NCBI GenBank assembly: GCA_021827705.1
Contig: JAKAUQ010000012.1
Coordinates: 1-64,000 of the forward strand
DNA length: 64,000 nt
Reading direction: 5' to 3'
Source: Actinomycetes bacterium
GTDB taxonomy: Bacteria > Actinomycetota > Acidimicrobiia > Acidimicrobiales > RAAP-2
The notes beneath the pieces are model-generated. The model did not search any database. It was not told the origin of the DNA and saw only the letters and a list, made by a program, of their open reading frames with translations. Both the position numbers and the translations under genes were made by a program. Of the stretch, positions 37,050 to 48,541 are shown piece after piece (within the stretch, counting starts at the first letter, position 1; every line of letters starts with the position of its first letter).

Positions 37050-37799
37050 TCACGAGGCCAGCGGCTTGACGCCGCTGACCACGTTGGCCTCGGCGACCAC
37101 GTTGCGCGCGGTGACCTGCGTGAAGCCGGCCTCGCGCAGGAGACGGGACCACGCCTCGGGCGTGATGGGCCGCTCACGCAGGCGCAGGAGGTAGCGGCCG
37201 GCGTTCTTCGCGATGCGCCACAGGCCGGGGATCCCCTTTTGGGCCATGGCCCGAACCTTGCCCGCGATGACCTGGCGGTCCTGGGCGGTGGTGCCGCGAC
37301 CCAGCATCATGTCCGCGTTGACGAACTGGCCACCGGGACGGAGCCACCCGTAGGCGGCGCGCACGACGCGAGCCTTGTCGGGGTCGAGCAGGTGGTGCAG
37401 GGCGTAGTTGGACACCACGACGTCCACGGACCCCGGGTCCAGGCGCAGCTCCTCGATCGGCGAGACGACGCCGGTCACGGTGGTGAGCCCCTCCTCACGA
37501 GCCAGGCTGAGCATCCGGTCCACCATGGCGGCGCTCACGTCGACGCCGACCACCGTGGCGCCCCGCCGCGCCAGCTCCAGGGCCAGGCGCCCGCCGCCGC
37601 AGCCGAGGTCCACGCAGGTCAGCCCGGGGCGCAGATCCACTGCGTCGATGGCCGCGGCGGCCACCTTGGCCATGCCGGCGTCATTGTGCCGGTCCCAGGT
37701 GTCGACCCGCCGCGTCCAGGCTCGACGCTGGGTCGCGATGGCCAGGCGCGTGCTGCGACGCGGCCCGCGCGACGAGGGATCCGAGGAAACTGGTGCCAT
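37050..37799 (-). CDS. Class I SAM-dependent methyltransferase
   Basis: The protein has 249 residues. Motif I is CVDLGCGGGRLALEL, the acidic residue after strand 2 is VVGVDVSAAM, and motif post-I/II is DVVVSNYALHHL, the pattern of methyltransferase family 11. The C-terminal part (about 170-249), with a basic helix rich in Met, is not typical and may give specificity. The substrate (a lipid, quinone or small metabolite) cannot be read. It is convergent with the alpha/beta hydrolase and divergent from the secreted protein at 38040. Confidence 0.8.
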   Translation of the reverse strand: MAPVSSDPSSRGPRRSTRLAIATQRRAWTRRVDTWDRHNDAGMAKVAAAAIDAVDLRPGLTCVDLGCGGGRLALELARRGATVVGVDVSAAMVDRMLSLAREEGLTTVTGVVSPIEELRLDPGSVDVVVSNYALHHLLDPDKARVVRAAYGWLRPGGQFVNADMMLGRGTTAQDRQVIAGKVRAMAQKGIPGLWRIAKNAGRYLLRLRERPITPEAWSRLLREAGFTQVTARNVVAEANVVSGVKPLAS

Positions 37800-38039
37800 G
37801 ACTGTCCAATCTGGTGAGGGCGCTCAGCCCGCGACGCCCCGCAGCCGTCACGCCCGGCGCCGCTCACCAGCCTACCGGGGGCCCTGCGCGCCCCGGCTGG
37901 CGTGCGCGGCGCGGGGGTGCCCAGACACGTCGTCGTCGCACGGGTGGTGGTGGTCACAGTGGAGCTGCGGGCGGCTGGCGCCCACCCGCTCGCGCTCCCG
38001 ACCCCCTACAGGCCGCAGGTGTCCACCTAGCATGGGCCG

Positions 38040-38735
38040 GTGCACCTCACCCCCATCTCCCGACGCCGCCTGATCCCGGCCTCGCTGCTCGCGATGCTGG
38101 TGATCGTCGCCGGCCTCGCCGCCTGGCTGTCCGCGCGGGGCCCGCAGGCCGCGTCGCCGGGTCCCGAGGGCGTTGCGGTCCAGGAGGTCCCGCCGCTGGC
38201 GCCCGCCGGCGCGGCCAGCGGAGCGCCGATAGATGGCATCACCTGTCGCGGCATCGGAGCCCAGACCGTGACCTACCACGTCCACACGATGGTCACGATC
38301 TACGTCGACGGGCAGCCAGAGCGCCTGCCCGCGGGCATCGGCATCACCAAGCCGGCGGTGACCACGGGCTCGGGGGCCAGCACCTTCGTTGACGTCGGCC
38401 TTCACGACTGCCTCTACTGGCTACACACGCACGCCAACGACGGGATCGTTCACATCGAGGCACCGCGGCGCGCGACGTTCACCCTGGGTGAGCTGTTCGC
38501 GATCTGGGGTCAGCCCCTGTCGGCGACGCGCGTGGGCCCCGCGCGCGGACCCGTCGTGGTCTTCGACAACGGTCACCGCCAGACCGGCTCCCCCTCCAGG
38601 GCCGCCCTGGTCCCCCAGGGGGTCGTCCAGATCGACGTGGGCCAGCCCGTCGTCGCCTTCCATCCCGTCACCTTCCACGTCATCGGGGCGTGTGGCGACG
38701 GCTCGAACGGGTGCGCGGCCCCGCAGAAGGGCTGA
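38040..38735 (+). CDS. Exported His-rich conserved hypothetical protein
   Basis: The protein has 231 residues from GTG 38040. One N-terminal membrane helix (11-29) is followed by a periplasmic or surface domain. It shows several conserved-looking His motifs: YHVHTMVTIYV, CLYWLHTHANDG and IVHIEAP, together with two Cys pairs (CRG/CLY and CGDGSNGC). Homologues of this type are known only as hypothetical proteins in Actinomycetota and Chloroflexota, by my recollection. The clustered His residues suggest a metal site. The next gene starts 40 bases downstream and also encodes an exported protein. Confidence 0.6.
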   Translation: MHLTPISRRRLIPASLLAMLVIVAGLAAWLSARGPQAASPGPEGVAVQEVPPLAPAGAASGAPIDGITCRGIGAQTVTYHVHTMVTIYVDGQPERLPAGIGITKPAVTTGSGASTFVDVGLHDCLYWLHTHANDGIVHIEAPRRATFTLGELFAIWGQPLSATRVGPARGPVVVFDNGHRQTGSPSRAALVPQGVVQIDVGQPVVAFHPVTFHVIGACGDGSNGCAAPQKG

Positions 38736-38775
38736 GCCAGCTCGCCCGCGACCCCGCGCGCGCCAGACTGGACGC

Positions 38776-39627
38776 GTGCGCGCTGGCAGCACCCCTACAA
38801 CCCGTCCCCGCGTCCCCACCCTCTTGCGCGTCGCCGCGCCCCTCGTCGGCGTCATGGTCGCCGCGGCGACCGGAGCCGCCTGCGTGGTGCTCGGCCACAC
38901 CGGCTCGCCCACCGTGCAGCTGGCCGCAGCAACCCGATCCGTGCGGGCCACGTCGGCGGCCCGGGTCGAGGCAGTGGCGTGGCCCCCGGCGGCCTTCGTC
39001 GCGGCCGGCTACCAGATGTCGGCACCGGGCGCTCCCCTCACCGTGCTCAGCCAGCTGACCAGCCTGTTCGGCGTGAGCGGGATGGTCAGCGTCTACAACG
39101 GCACCGCCTTCGTGGCGGTGGCGGCCAACGGAGCGCGCGTGACCTACGACACGTCCAGCGGGGTCGGCCGCTGGTCCTACGACGGGCCCGCCGGCGCGGG
39201 CCCCGCGGTCGGCGCGCTGCGCGCCTTCCTCGCGCGCCGGTGGGATCTGGCCATCCCTTCCTCGCACCGGGCCCACGCGTCCCTGGCCGTCAGCGTGGAC
39301 GCGACCCGCAGCGCGCTGCGCGTCGAGATCGTCCAGCACGACGGCCTCCTGACCCACGCCACGGGCCCGGCCTTCGTGGTCTCTTCCAGCCGCGACTTGG
39401 GCCTGCGCCCACCGGCCCGCGCCCTGGGTGCGCTGCGCGCGGCGCGCGCGGGCGCGGCCGGCTCCCCCGTGCGCATCGAGCACGCCACACTCACCTGGAT
39501 GCCCTACGTGCTGGCCGACGCCACCACCTGGCTCCTGCCGACCTACCGCGTCACCGGCCGGCGCGCGGCGGGACCCTGGGCGGCGTCCATCTTGGCCGTC
39601 GCATCCACGACCACTCGGCTTCCCTGA
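38776..39627 (+). CDS. Exported hypothetical protein
   Basis: The protein has 283 residues from GTG 38776; the frame is open upstream, but that part lies over the preceding gene in another frame and is not protein-like. A signal-anchor (about 13-35) precedes a mature domain of about 240 residues with no recognised motif. It is Ala/Val/Thr-rich, probably beta-rich, and has few charged residues. It probably shares a transcript with the His-rich protein upstream. Its stop is directly next to the stop of the convergent ABC-F gene (39627/39628). The function is unknown. Confidence 0.55.
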   Translation: MRAGSTPTTRPRVPTLLRVAAPLVGVMVAAATGAACVVLGHTGSPTVQLAAATRSVRATSAARVEAVAWPPAAFVAAGYQMSAPGAPLTVLSQLTSLFGVSGMVSVYNGTAFVAVAANGARVTYDTSSGVGRWSYDGPAGAGPAVGALRAFLARRWDLAIPSSHRAHASLAVSVDATRSALRVEIVQHDGLLTHATGPAFVVSSSRDLGLRPPARALGALRAARAGAAGSPVRIEHATLTWMPYVLADATTWLLPTYRVTGRRAAGPWAASILAVASTTTRLP

Positions 39628-41226
39628 TCAGCGCTGCTCGATCAGGTCCACGTACTCCTCGCGCCACAGATCGAAGTGCTCGTCGGGCAGCAAGACCGCG
39701 TGGGTGGGCTCGAGGCGCTCCACGAAGGCGATCTCGTGGGAGACCGCCAGAATCGTCCCGTGCCAGTTCCGCAGCACGGTGCCCAGAGCGTCCACGCTGG
39801 CCGGGTCCAGATTGTTCGTCGGCTCGTCGAGCACCAGGACGTTCGCCCGCGAGGCGGCCAGCAGGGCCAGAGACAGCTTGGCGCGCTCCCCGCCCGAGAG
39901 CGACCCCGGTCGCTGCTCGGCGGCCGTACCTGACAGCCCGAAGGCGCCCAGGAGCGCCCGGCGTTGCGCGTCCGAGGGCATGGTCGTCGACTGGAGGTGC
40001 TCGAAGACGGTACGCGAGAAGTCGAGCTGCTCGTGCTCCTGGGCGAAGTAGCCCAGCGCCACGTTGGCCCCGAGGCGCACCGTCCCGCCCTGGGCCCTCT
40101 GCACGCCGACCAGACAGCGTAGGAGGGAGGACTTGCCCGCCCCGTTGCGGCCCACGATCACGATGCGGTCCCCGCGCCGCGTGATGAAGGATGTGTCGCG
40201 CAGGACCCGGTGACTGCCGTAGCGCACGGCGAGGTGCTCGACGGCAACGGGCACGTCCCCGCTGCGCGGCGGCGCGGGCAGGCGAAAGGTCACGGTCCGC
40301 TCGCGGGTGCGCACGGTGGTGCGGTCGGCCTCCAGCCGCTCCACGCGATGATCCAGGACCTTGGCCTTGCGGGCACGCTTGGCCGTCTGGCCGCGCATGG
40401 AGTCGGCCAGCGTGCGCAGGCGATGGATCTCGGCCGACTCGGCCGCCGCCAGCTTCTGCTCGCTGCGCCGTCGCTCCTCGTCTTGGCGCAGGTAGTCCGA
40501 ATACGTCCCGCGGTAGTCCCGCAGCTGCCCGTCGCGCAGTGCCAGGACGCGGTCGATTACCCGGTCGAGCAGGGGTAGGTCGTGGCTGATGACCAGGACG
40601 GTGCCCGCGAAGCGCTCGATCTCCTCGAAGAGCCAGCGCTTGGCGGCGGCATCGAGGTGGTTGGTCGGCTCATCGAGCACCAGGACGTCGGGTCGCTCGT
40701 AGAGGACCCGCATGAGGTCGACGCGGCGCCGCTGACCCCCCGACAGGGAGGACAGATCCTCGAGGAGCAGGGCCTCGGGCAGGCCGAGGCCCGCAGCCAG
40801 GCGTCCCACCTCGGACTCGGCCTCGTAGCCCCCGCGCGCGGCGAACTCCGCCTCCAGGGAGGTGAAGCGCTCGATCGTCTCGCTGGTGGGATCCTCGGCC
40901 ATCGCGTGGCGGGCGTGGTGGACCTCGGCGTCCAGGACGTCCAGCCCGCGCGCCGACAACACGTGGGACAGCCCGATCGCGTCGACGCCCAGGCCCCCGC
41001 CGATGGGCTCTTGGGGCAGGTGGCTCACCCGGCCCTGCGTGGCCACCGACCCGCCGACGCGCACGTGGTCGGGCGTGGCGCCGCGCAGCACCGCCAGGAG
41101 CGTCGACTTGCCCGCCCCGTTGCGCCCCACGATGCCGACCTTCTCGCCGTCGCCGATGGAGAACGCGCAGGGGGCGACCAGCGTGCGCGAGCCGATCTCG
41201 ACACTGAGGTCGCGCGCGATTAGCAC
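39628..41226 (-). CDS. ABC-F family ATPase (ribosome-associated)
   Basis: The protein has 532 residues with two nucleotide-binding domains and no membrane part. NBD1 has GRNGAGKSTLL, LSGGQRRRVDL and VLDEPTNHLD. The interdomain linker (about 240-310) is helical, Arg/Glu/Lys-rich and holds the P-site tRNA interaction motif region. NBD2 has GRNGAGKSSLL, LSGGERAKLSL and VLDEPTNNLD. ABC-F proteins act on the ribosome, either as translation factors (EttA-like) or as antibiotic-protection factors. The sequence is too general to choose. It lies 59 bases downstream of the gyrA stop on the same strand. Confidence 0.88.
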   Translation of the reverse strand: MLIARDLSVEIGSRTLVAPCAFSIGDGEKVGIVGRNGAGKSTLLAVLRGATPDHVRVGGSVATQGRVSHLPQEPIGGGLGVDAIGLSHVLSARGLDVLDAEVHHARHAMAEDPTSETIERFTSLEAEFAARGGYEAESEVGRLAAGLGLPEALLLEDLSSLSGGQRRRVDLMRVLYERPDVLVLDEPTNHLDAAAKRWLFEEIERFAGTVLVISHDLPLLDRVIDRVLALRDGQLRDYRGTYSDYLRQDEERRRSEQKLAAAESAEIHRLRTLADSMRGQTAKRARKAKVLDHRVERLEADRTTVRTRERTVTFRLPAPPRSGDVPVAVEHLAVRYGSHRVLRDTSFITRRGDRIVIVGRNGAGKSSLLRCLVGVQRAQGGTVRLGANVALGYFAQEHEQLDFSRTVFEHLQSTTMPSDAQRRALLGAFGLSGTAAEQRPGSLSGGERAKLSLALLAASRANVLVLDEPTNNLDPASVDALGTVLRNWHGTILAVSHEIAFVERLEPTHAVLLPDEHFDLWREEYVDLIEQR

Positions 41227-41285
41227 GTCGGCACTCCCCGAGTTCGTGGCGCGGGCCGCTTCACGTCACGTGCACCACGACGCCC

Positions 41286-43760
41286 CTAGTCGCCACTGGC
41301 GACGATGGCGGCGGTGGCGACGGCATCGCCGTCGTCCAGGTTCATGACCCGCACCCCGGTGGCGTCACGCCCCTGGGACGAGACCTCGCGCACCGCGGTG
41401 CGGATCAACACTCCGCCCGTCGAGACCAGCATCACCTCGTCGTCGAGCTCGGCCATCTGCGCCGCCACGACGAAGCCGCGTGCGGCCGTGAGCCGGATGC
41501 TGCGCACGCCCTGGCCACCCCGGCCCTGCGTGGTGAAGCGATCCGTCTTGACCCGCTTGCCGAAGCCCGAGTCGGTGACCAAGAGGAGATCGGCACCGGG
41601 TCGCACGACGTCCAGCGAGATGGCCCGGTCCCCCGGCCGCAGCCGAATGCCCCGCACCCCGGTGGCGTCACGCCCCATCTCGCGCACGTCGGACTCGGCG
41701 AAGCGGATGGCCATGCCCTGGCCGGTCACGACCAGGAGGTCGTCGCCGCTCGTGGTGGGCACGACGCGCACGACCTCGTCGTCGTCGCGCAGGTGGATGG
41801 CGATCCAGCCCTCGCGCCGGGACTTGTCGTACTCGCTGAAGGCCGTCTTCTTCACCGTCCCCGCAGCCGTCAGGAACATGAGGTACTGGTCGTCGGGGAA
41901 GTCCGGCGTCGCCACGACGGCCTGGATCCTCTCGGCGGGCTGCAGGTTGAGCAAGTTCACGATGGCGGTGCCCTTGGCCGTGCGCTCCTTGCGGGGAATC
42001 TCGTACCCGCGAAGCCGGAAGACACGCCCCCGGTTCGAGAACAGCAGGACGTAGGCGTGCGCGGTGGTGTGGATGATCTGGTCGACGAAGTCCTCGTCGC
42101 GCAGCTTGGCCCCCTGGACGCCGCGCCCGCCGCGCCCCTGGACGCGGAAGGCGTCGACGGCCACCGACTTGACGTAGCCGGCCTGGGTCATCGTGATGAC
42201 GATCTCCTCGTCCTCGATGAGGTCCTCGACACCCAGCTCGCCCGGGTCGTTGACGATGCTGGTCAGCCGGTCGGTGGCGAAGCGTGCGCGCACCTGGCCC
42301 AGCTCACTAGCGATCACGCCACGGAGGGTCGCCTCATCGGCCAGGATCGCTTGTAGCTCGGCAATTGTGGCCCGGAGCCGCTCCATCTCGTCGTTCAGCT
42401 CGCTGCGGCCCAGGCGCGTCAGCCGGCCCAGCGTCATGTCCAAGATGTGATTGGCCTGCTCCTCACTGAAGGAGAACGGCGCGGCCATCAGCGCGGTGCG
42501 GGCGCCGGCGCGGTCGTCGGACTGGCGGATGGCCTGGACGACCTCGTCGAGCATGTCGATGGCTCGCAGCAGGCCCTCGACGATGTGCGCCCGCTCCTCG
42601 GCGCGCCGCAGCCGGTAGCGCGAGCGGCGCGTCACGACCTCGACCTGGTGGGCGATGTAGTGCCGCAGCATCTGGAGCAGCGTGAGAGTCTTGGGGGCCC
42701 CATCGACGAGGGCCAGCATGTTCACCGCGAAGGTGGTCTGCAGGTTGGTGTTCTTGTAGAGCTTGTTCAGCACCACGTTCGCGTTGGCGTCCCGCTTCAG
42801 CCGGATCACCAGGCGCGCCTGGCGGCCCGCCGAGTCGTTCTGGACCGCCGCGATGCCCTCGAGGTCACCCGCCTTGACCAGGTCATAGATCTTCTCCTCG
42901 ACCGACTCGACCGAGACCTCGTAGGGGAACTCGGTCACGACGATCCGCGTCTCGCCGCGATGCTCCTCGATCTCGGCCACCGCGCGCATCTTGACCGAGC
43001 CGCGCCCGGTGCGGAACGCGTCGAGGATCCCCTGGCGGCCCAGGATGTGGGCACCCGTGGGGAAGTCGGGGCCCTTGATGAAGGCCATCAGCGACTCCAG
43101 CGTCGCGTCGGGGTTGGCCAGCAGGTGCAGGGTCGCATCGATGACCTCACCCAGGTTGTGGGGCGGGATCTTGGTGGCCATCCCCACCGCGATGCCCTGG
43201 GACCCGTTGACCAGCAGGTTCGGGAACCGTGCGGGCAGGACGGAGGGCTGCTGGCTGGTGTTGTCGTAGTTGGGCTCGAAGTCGACGGTCTCCTCGTCGA
43301 TCGCGTCGAGCATCTCGAGGGCCAGGGGCGCCAGGCGGCACTCGGTGTAGCGCATCGCCGCCGCCCCCTCATCGGGACCGGTCCCGCCGAAGTTGCCGTG
43401 GCCATCGATCAGCGGGTGGCGCATCGAGAAGTCCTGGACCATGCGCACCAGCGCGTCGTAGATCGCCGAGTCGCCGTGGGGATGGTACGTGCCCATCACC
43501 TCGCCGACGACCTTCGCACACTTGGTGTAGGGCCGGTCCGGCCGCAGGCCCTGGTCGAACATCGAGTACAGGATGCGCCGGTGCACGGGCTTGAGGCCGT
43601 CGCGCACGTCGGGCAGCGCGCGCGACACGATGACCGACATGGAGTACTCGAGGAACGAGCGCTCCATCTCGAGGTTGATCTCGATGGGCTCGATGTAGCC
43701 CAGCGGGATGTCCGTTCCGGCGGTGGAAGAGCCGCCTGGGGAAGTCTTCTTGCGAACCAT
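41286..43760 (-). CDS. gyrA: DNA gyrase subunit A
   Basis: The protein has 824 residues, standard length. The breakage-reunion domain begins with the conserved RALPDVRDGLKPVHRRILY. The catalytic Tyr is Y138 in MRYTE. The quinolone-determining region HPHGDSAIYD has Ser at position 98 (E. coli S83) and Asp at 102 (E. coli D87), so the GyrA part is of sensitive type. The C-terminal beta-pinwheel carries the GyrA box QGRGGRGVQG, needed for DNA wrapping and negative supercoiling. It is 18 bases downstream of gyrB, in the origin-proximal position usual for actinobacteria. Confidence 0.98.
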   Translation of the reverse strand: MVRKKTSPGGSSTAGTDIPLGYIEPIEINLEMERSFLEYSMSVIVSRALPDVRDGLKPVHRRILYSMFDQGLRPDRPYTKCAKVVGEVMGTYHPHGDSAIYDALVRMVQDFSMRHPLIDGHGNFGGTGPDEGAAAMRYTECRLAPLALEMLDAIDEETVDFEPNYDNTSQQPSVLPARFPNLLVNGSQGIAVGMATKIPPHNLGEVIDATLHLLANPDATLESLMAFIKGPDFPTGAHILGRQGILDAFRTGRGSVKMRAVAEIEEHRGETRIVVTEFPYEVSVESVEEKIYDLVKAGDLEGIAAVQNDSAGRQARLVIRLKRDANANVVLNKLYKNTNLQTTFAVNMLALVDGAPKTLTLLQMLRHYIAHQVEVVTRRSRYRLRRAEERAHIVEGLLRAIDMLDEVVQAIRQSDDRAGARTALMAAPFSFSEEQANHILDMTLGRLTRLGRSELNDEMERLRATIAELQAILADEATLRGVIASELGQVRARFATDRLTSIVNDPGELGVEDLIEDEEIVITMTQAGYVKSVAVDAFRVQGRGGRGVQGAKLRDEDFVDQIIHTTAHAYVLLFSNRGRVFRLRGYEIPRKERTAKGTAIVNLLNLQPAERIQAVVATPDFPDDQYLMFLTAAGTVKKTAFSEYDKSRREGWIAIHLRDDDEVVRVVPTTSGDDLLVVTGQGMAIRFAESDVREMGRDATGVRGIRLRPGDRAISLDVVRPGADLLLVTDSGFGKRVKTDRFTTQGRGGQGVRSIRLTAARGFVVAAQMAELDDEVMLVSTGGVLIRTAVREVSSQGRDATGVRVMNLDDGDAVATAAIVASGD

Positions 43761-43778
43761 GATCCTCCGGTCCTGCGT

Positions 43779-45722
<1,944 letters not shown>

Positions 45723-45824
45723 TCAGGTCTGGTGTACCAACGGGCTCAGCTCGACGCGGCCGACGCCACAATTCGGCCCCCCCAGTCTACCTGGTGGGGT
45801 CTGACATCCCACCCACCCGCAGGC

Positions 45825-46124
45825 TCACGCGCCGCGCCGCACCCGGGGGACCACCACGGTGGGCGCCTGCGTGCCCAGGTCCGCGTACCAGGCCAGGATG
45901 GTGGCGCCCTGGCGACGCACGCGCTCGGCGTGCGCCCCCGTGGGGACACTCACGATCAGACGACCATCCTCGAGGGACTGGGGGACGCACGAGGTCGCCA
46001 ACTCGGGATCGGCACGCTCGCGCCAGCGGCGGCGCAGCTCGTCAACCTGGCCCAGATCGGCGCGGCCGAGCGTCTTAGCCACCTCGCGCAAGACGTCTCC
46101 GAGATGGCGGGGCTCCTGGCTCAC
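45825..46124 (-). CDS. dciA: DciA-type DUF721 protein (helicase-loading factor)
   Basis: The protein has 99 residues. The DUF721 core is visible as LGDVLREVAKTL, then LRRRWRERADPELATSCVPQSLEDGRLIVSV and HAERVRRQGATILAW. DciA proteins load the replicative helicase DnaB in bacteria that lack DnaC. The position between recF and gyrB is the same as Rv0004 in M. tuberculosis. It overlaps the recF stop by four bases and so is likely coupled to recF. The domain is shorter than in Rv0004, which has extra N-terminal residues. Confidence 0.8.
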   Translation of the reverse strand: MSQEPRHLGDVLREVAKTLGRADLGQVDELRRRWRERADPELATSCVPQSLEDGRLIVSVPTGAHAERVRRQGATILAWYADLGTQAPTVVVPRVRRGA

Positions 46125-47209
46125 GAGGCTCCCGTTCCCTGACGAACGTCAACAATGGCCGCGGTAGCCAGCTGACGTGGTGGTGCCACCGCCGTGGTCA
46201 CGATCGTCTGGCCCCCGGGCAGCAGCGCCAGGAGTCGCTCGCTGCGCGCGGCGTCCAGCTCGCTGAACACGTCGTCGAGCAGGATCACCGGTGACACCCT
46301 GCGCCGCTCGACGACGACCTGGTGGCCAGCGAGGCGCAACGCCAGCGCTAGGGTGCGCTGCTCGCCCTGGGAGGCCTGGCGGCGCGTGTCGCGACCAGCC
46401 AGGAAGATGCGCAGGTCGTCGCGGTGGGGGCCCCGGGTCGTGTGGCCGCGGGCGATGTCGTCGTCGAGGGTCTCGTCTAGCGTCCGGGCAGCGTCGGCGG
46501 ACCAGGTGGCGTCGTAGGTCACAGCGATCTCCTCATCGCTGCCCGCCAATTCCTGGTGGTAGTGACGCAGATGCGGGACTAGGCGGGCGATGAGCCCGCG
46601 GCGCAGTTCCACCACCTCCGTTCCCGCCTCGACCAGGTCCGCGGACCAGGTGGCCAGCTCGTCGCGGTCTGCTGGCGTGGCTCCCCCGCCCAGGAACCGT
46701 CGCAGCACCGCATTGCGCTGAGACAGAATGTGGGCGTAGCGCTCGAGCGCGGGGGCGCACAGGGGTGCCTCGTCGACCAGGAGGTGGTCGACCAGCCCGC
46801 GCCGATGCTCGGGTCCCTGGCGGATCACGTCGACGCCCTCGGGGGTGAACACCGTCAGCGGCAGCGCGTCACCCAACTCCAAGCGTGACTGGGGGCGCTG
46901 GCCGTTGACCAGCATCCGCTTGCGACTGCCCCGCACGGTGCGTTCGACGACCAGGTCGATCTGGACGCGCCGGCCGGAGTTCTCGAGAACCCCGTGAACC
47001 TCGGCGTACGGGGCTCGGGCCCGGATCAGGTCGGCGCCGCTGGTGGTGCGAAACGAGCCCGCGGTCGCCAGGGCGAAGATCGCCTCGAGCACCGAGGTCT
47101 TCCCGGTCCCGTTGGGGGAGACCAGCACGGTCACCGACTCACGGTCCGGGGTGAACTCCAGCGAGGAGAATGTCCGGAAGTCCCGCAGCGTGAGGTGGGT
47201 CAGGCCCAC
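46121..47209 (-). CDS. recF: DNA replication and repair protein RecF
   Basis: The protein has 362 residues, normal length. It starts with LTLRDFRTFSSLEFTPD; Walker A is SPNGTGKTSVLEA. The signature region QASQGEQRTLALALRLA and Walker B ILLDDVFSELDAARSERLL follow. RecF helps load RecA at gaps and replication forks. It begins three bases after the dnaN stop and overlaps dciA, which makes dnaN-recF-dciA a tight unit. The motif S-QGEQ replaces the common S-GGQ but is normal for RecF. Confidence 0.96.
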   Translation of the reverse strand: MGLTHLTLRDFRTFSSLEFTPDRESVTVLVSPNGTGKTSVLEAIFALATAGSFRTTSGADLIRARAPYAEVHGVLENSGRRVQIDLVVERTVRGSRKRMLVNGQRPQSRLELGDALPLTVFTPEGVDVIRQGPEHRRGLVDHLLVDEAPLCAPALERYAHILSQRNAVLRRFLGGGATPADRDELATWSADLVEAGTEVVELRRGLIARLVPHLRHYHQELAGSDEEIAVTYDATWSADAARTLDETLDDDIARGHTTRGPHRDDLRIFLAGRDTRRQASQGEQRTLALALRLAGHQVVVERRRVSPVILLDDVFSELDAARSERLLALLPGGQTIVTTAVAPPRQLATAAIVDVRQGTGAS

Positions 47210-47212
47210 GGG

Positions 47213-48313
47213 CTACTGCACGCGCACCGGCATCAGCAGGTACCGGAACCGGGTGTCGTCCAGTCCGTGCACCATGGCCGGGCGCACCGCGTCGGACAGC
47301 TCGATGACGACTTCGTCGCCCGGAACGGCGTCAACCCCGTCAATCAGGAAATTTGGGTTGAACGCAACCGTCAGGTCCTCACCTTGGTAGTCGACGTCGA
47401 TGGTGTCCTCGACGCCGCCGGTGTCCTGACTCTGGGTGCGGATCTCCAGGACACGATCCTGGACGCTGAGGCGCACCGAGGAGGTGGCGTCCTTGGCAAC
47501 CAGGCGCGCGCGTCGCAGCGAGGTCAAGAAGGTGTCTTTGGCCACGCGCAGCTGGTTGGGGTAGCTCGGTGGGATCAACTGCAGCACCGAGGGGTAGTTC
47601 CCGTCGATCAGACGGGACGAGACACTCGTCTGGCCCACGACGAAGGAGATCTCCGACTCGGTCACGGTCACGCCGATCTCGGCGTCCGGGCTGAGCGCGC
47701 TCGCGGCGCGCTGGAGCTCCTGGAGGGCGCGGGCGGGAACCAGCAGGTCCCGGTGTGGCCCCAGGGCCCGCACGCCAGGGACGTCGCGAACGGCGAGCCG
47801 GTAGGAGTCTGTGGCGATCAGCCGTAGGGCGTCATTGTCGGCGGTGAACAGCACTCCTGTCAGCAGTGGCCGCGCGTCGTCGGTGGCGGCCGCGCGCACC
47901 ACCTGGGTCAGACCATGCAGCAGGTCCTCGGCCGCGACGCTGAGCAGCTGGCCGGTGATGGGCGGAAGGTTCGGGTAGTCCCCCACCGCGAAGATCCGCA
48001 GGGCGAAGCGAGCACGCCCCAGCGACACCGTCACACTCTCGTCGTCCGACGCGATAGTCACCGCTCCGGCTTCGAGAGACCGGACCGCGTCAACCACCAG
48101 GCGTGCGGGCACCACGGCCGCCCCATCCTCGAGACCGACGACCGTGGCGCTGGTGCGCACGGTGATGTCGAGATCGGTGCCCGTGACCGTCAGTCGATCA
48201 CCCTGCACTGTGACCAGGAGGCCCGACGTGGCCCCCACGAGCCGGGAGGCCACGACACGGCTGGCGGTGGCCAGTGCGTCAACCAGCGTGTCGCGCTCGG
48301 ATCGGAACTTCAT
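47213..48313 (-). CDS. dnaN: DNA polymerase III beta sliding clamp
   Basis: The protein has 366 residues in three repeats of the clamp fold. It starts with MKFRSERDTLVDALATASRVV. The segment LLTGVLFTADNDALRLIATDSYRLA is the conserved domain 2 motif, and the C-terminal RYLLMPVRVQ resembles the end of other clamps that line the protein-binding pocket. The clamp holds polymerase III on DNA and binds DciA-, MutS- and ligase-type partners. It is separated from dnaA by the 228-base candidate origin. Confidence 0.96.
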   Translation of the reverse strand: MKFRSERDTLVDALATASRVVASRLVGATSGLLVTVQGDRLTVTGTDLDITVRTSATVVGLEDGAAVVPARLVVDAVRSLEAGAVTIASDDESVTVSLGRARFALRIFAVGDYPNLPPITGQLLSVAAEDLLHGLTQVVRAAATDDARPLLTGVLFTADNDALRLIATDSYRLAVRDVPGVRALGPHRDLLVPARALQELQRAASALSPDAEIGVTVTESEISFVVGQTSVSSRLIDGNYPSVLQLIPPSYPNQLRVAKDTFLTSLRRARLVAKDATSSVRLSVQDRVLEIRTQSQDTGGVEDTIDVDYQGEDLTVAFNPNFLIDGVDAVPGDEVVIELSDAVRPAMVHGLDDTRFRYLLMPVRVQ

Positions 48314-48541
48314 GGCCTGCCTTTCGTCGACTCCTCAGGGTACGTCACAGTCATCAAGGAGAGAGGTGGGTAGTAGTAGGGCTGTGGGGATGTGGGTAGT
48401 GAGCAAAGTACCTGATAGGAGTCGGTCGTTGAGGGATGCGTTGTCCACAGCGATGTGGGCAGGTCCTTCAACTCTGAACCAGCAAGCGTCGCTGGATGTG
48501 GGTGACGCGGCGATTTTCCACGGGACATCGACATGATCTAC
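48314..48541. other. oriC: Candidate oriC in the dnaA-dnaN spacer
   Basis: This 228-base spacer occupies the place of oriC in mycobacteria. It has one good DnaA box, TTGTCCACA at 48441-48449. TGTGGG motifs (rc CCCACA) occur at 48383, 48391, 48454 and 48497; three of them are GATGTGGG. TTTTCCACG lies at 48514-48522. These resemble the degenerate boxes of GC-rich actinobacterial origins. The sequence is less GC-rich than its surroundings, but I see no long AT-rich unwinding element. Confidence 0.65.

Noticed and set aside
38389-38775. Upstream extension of the hypothetical gene at 38776
   Set aside because: It lies over the preceding gene in another frame and has shadow composition.
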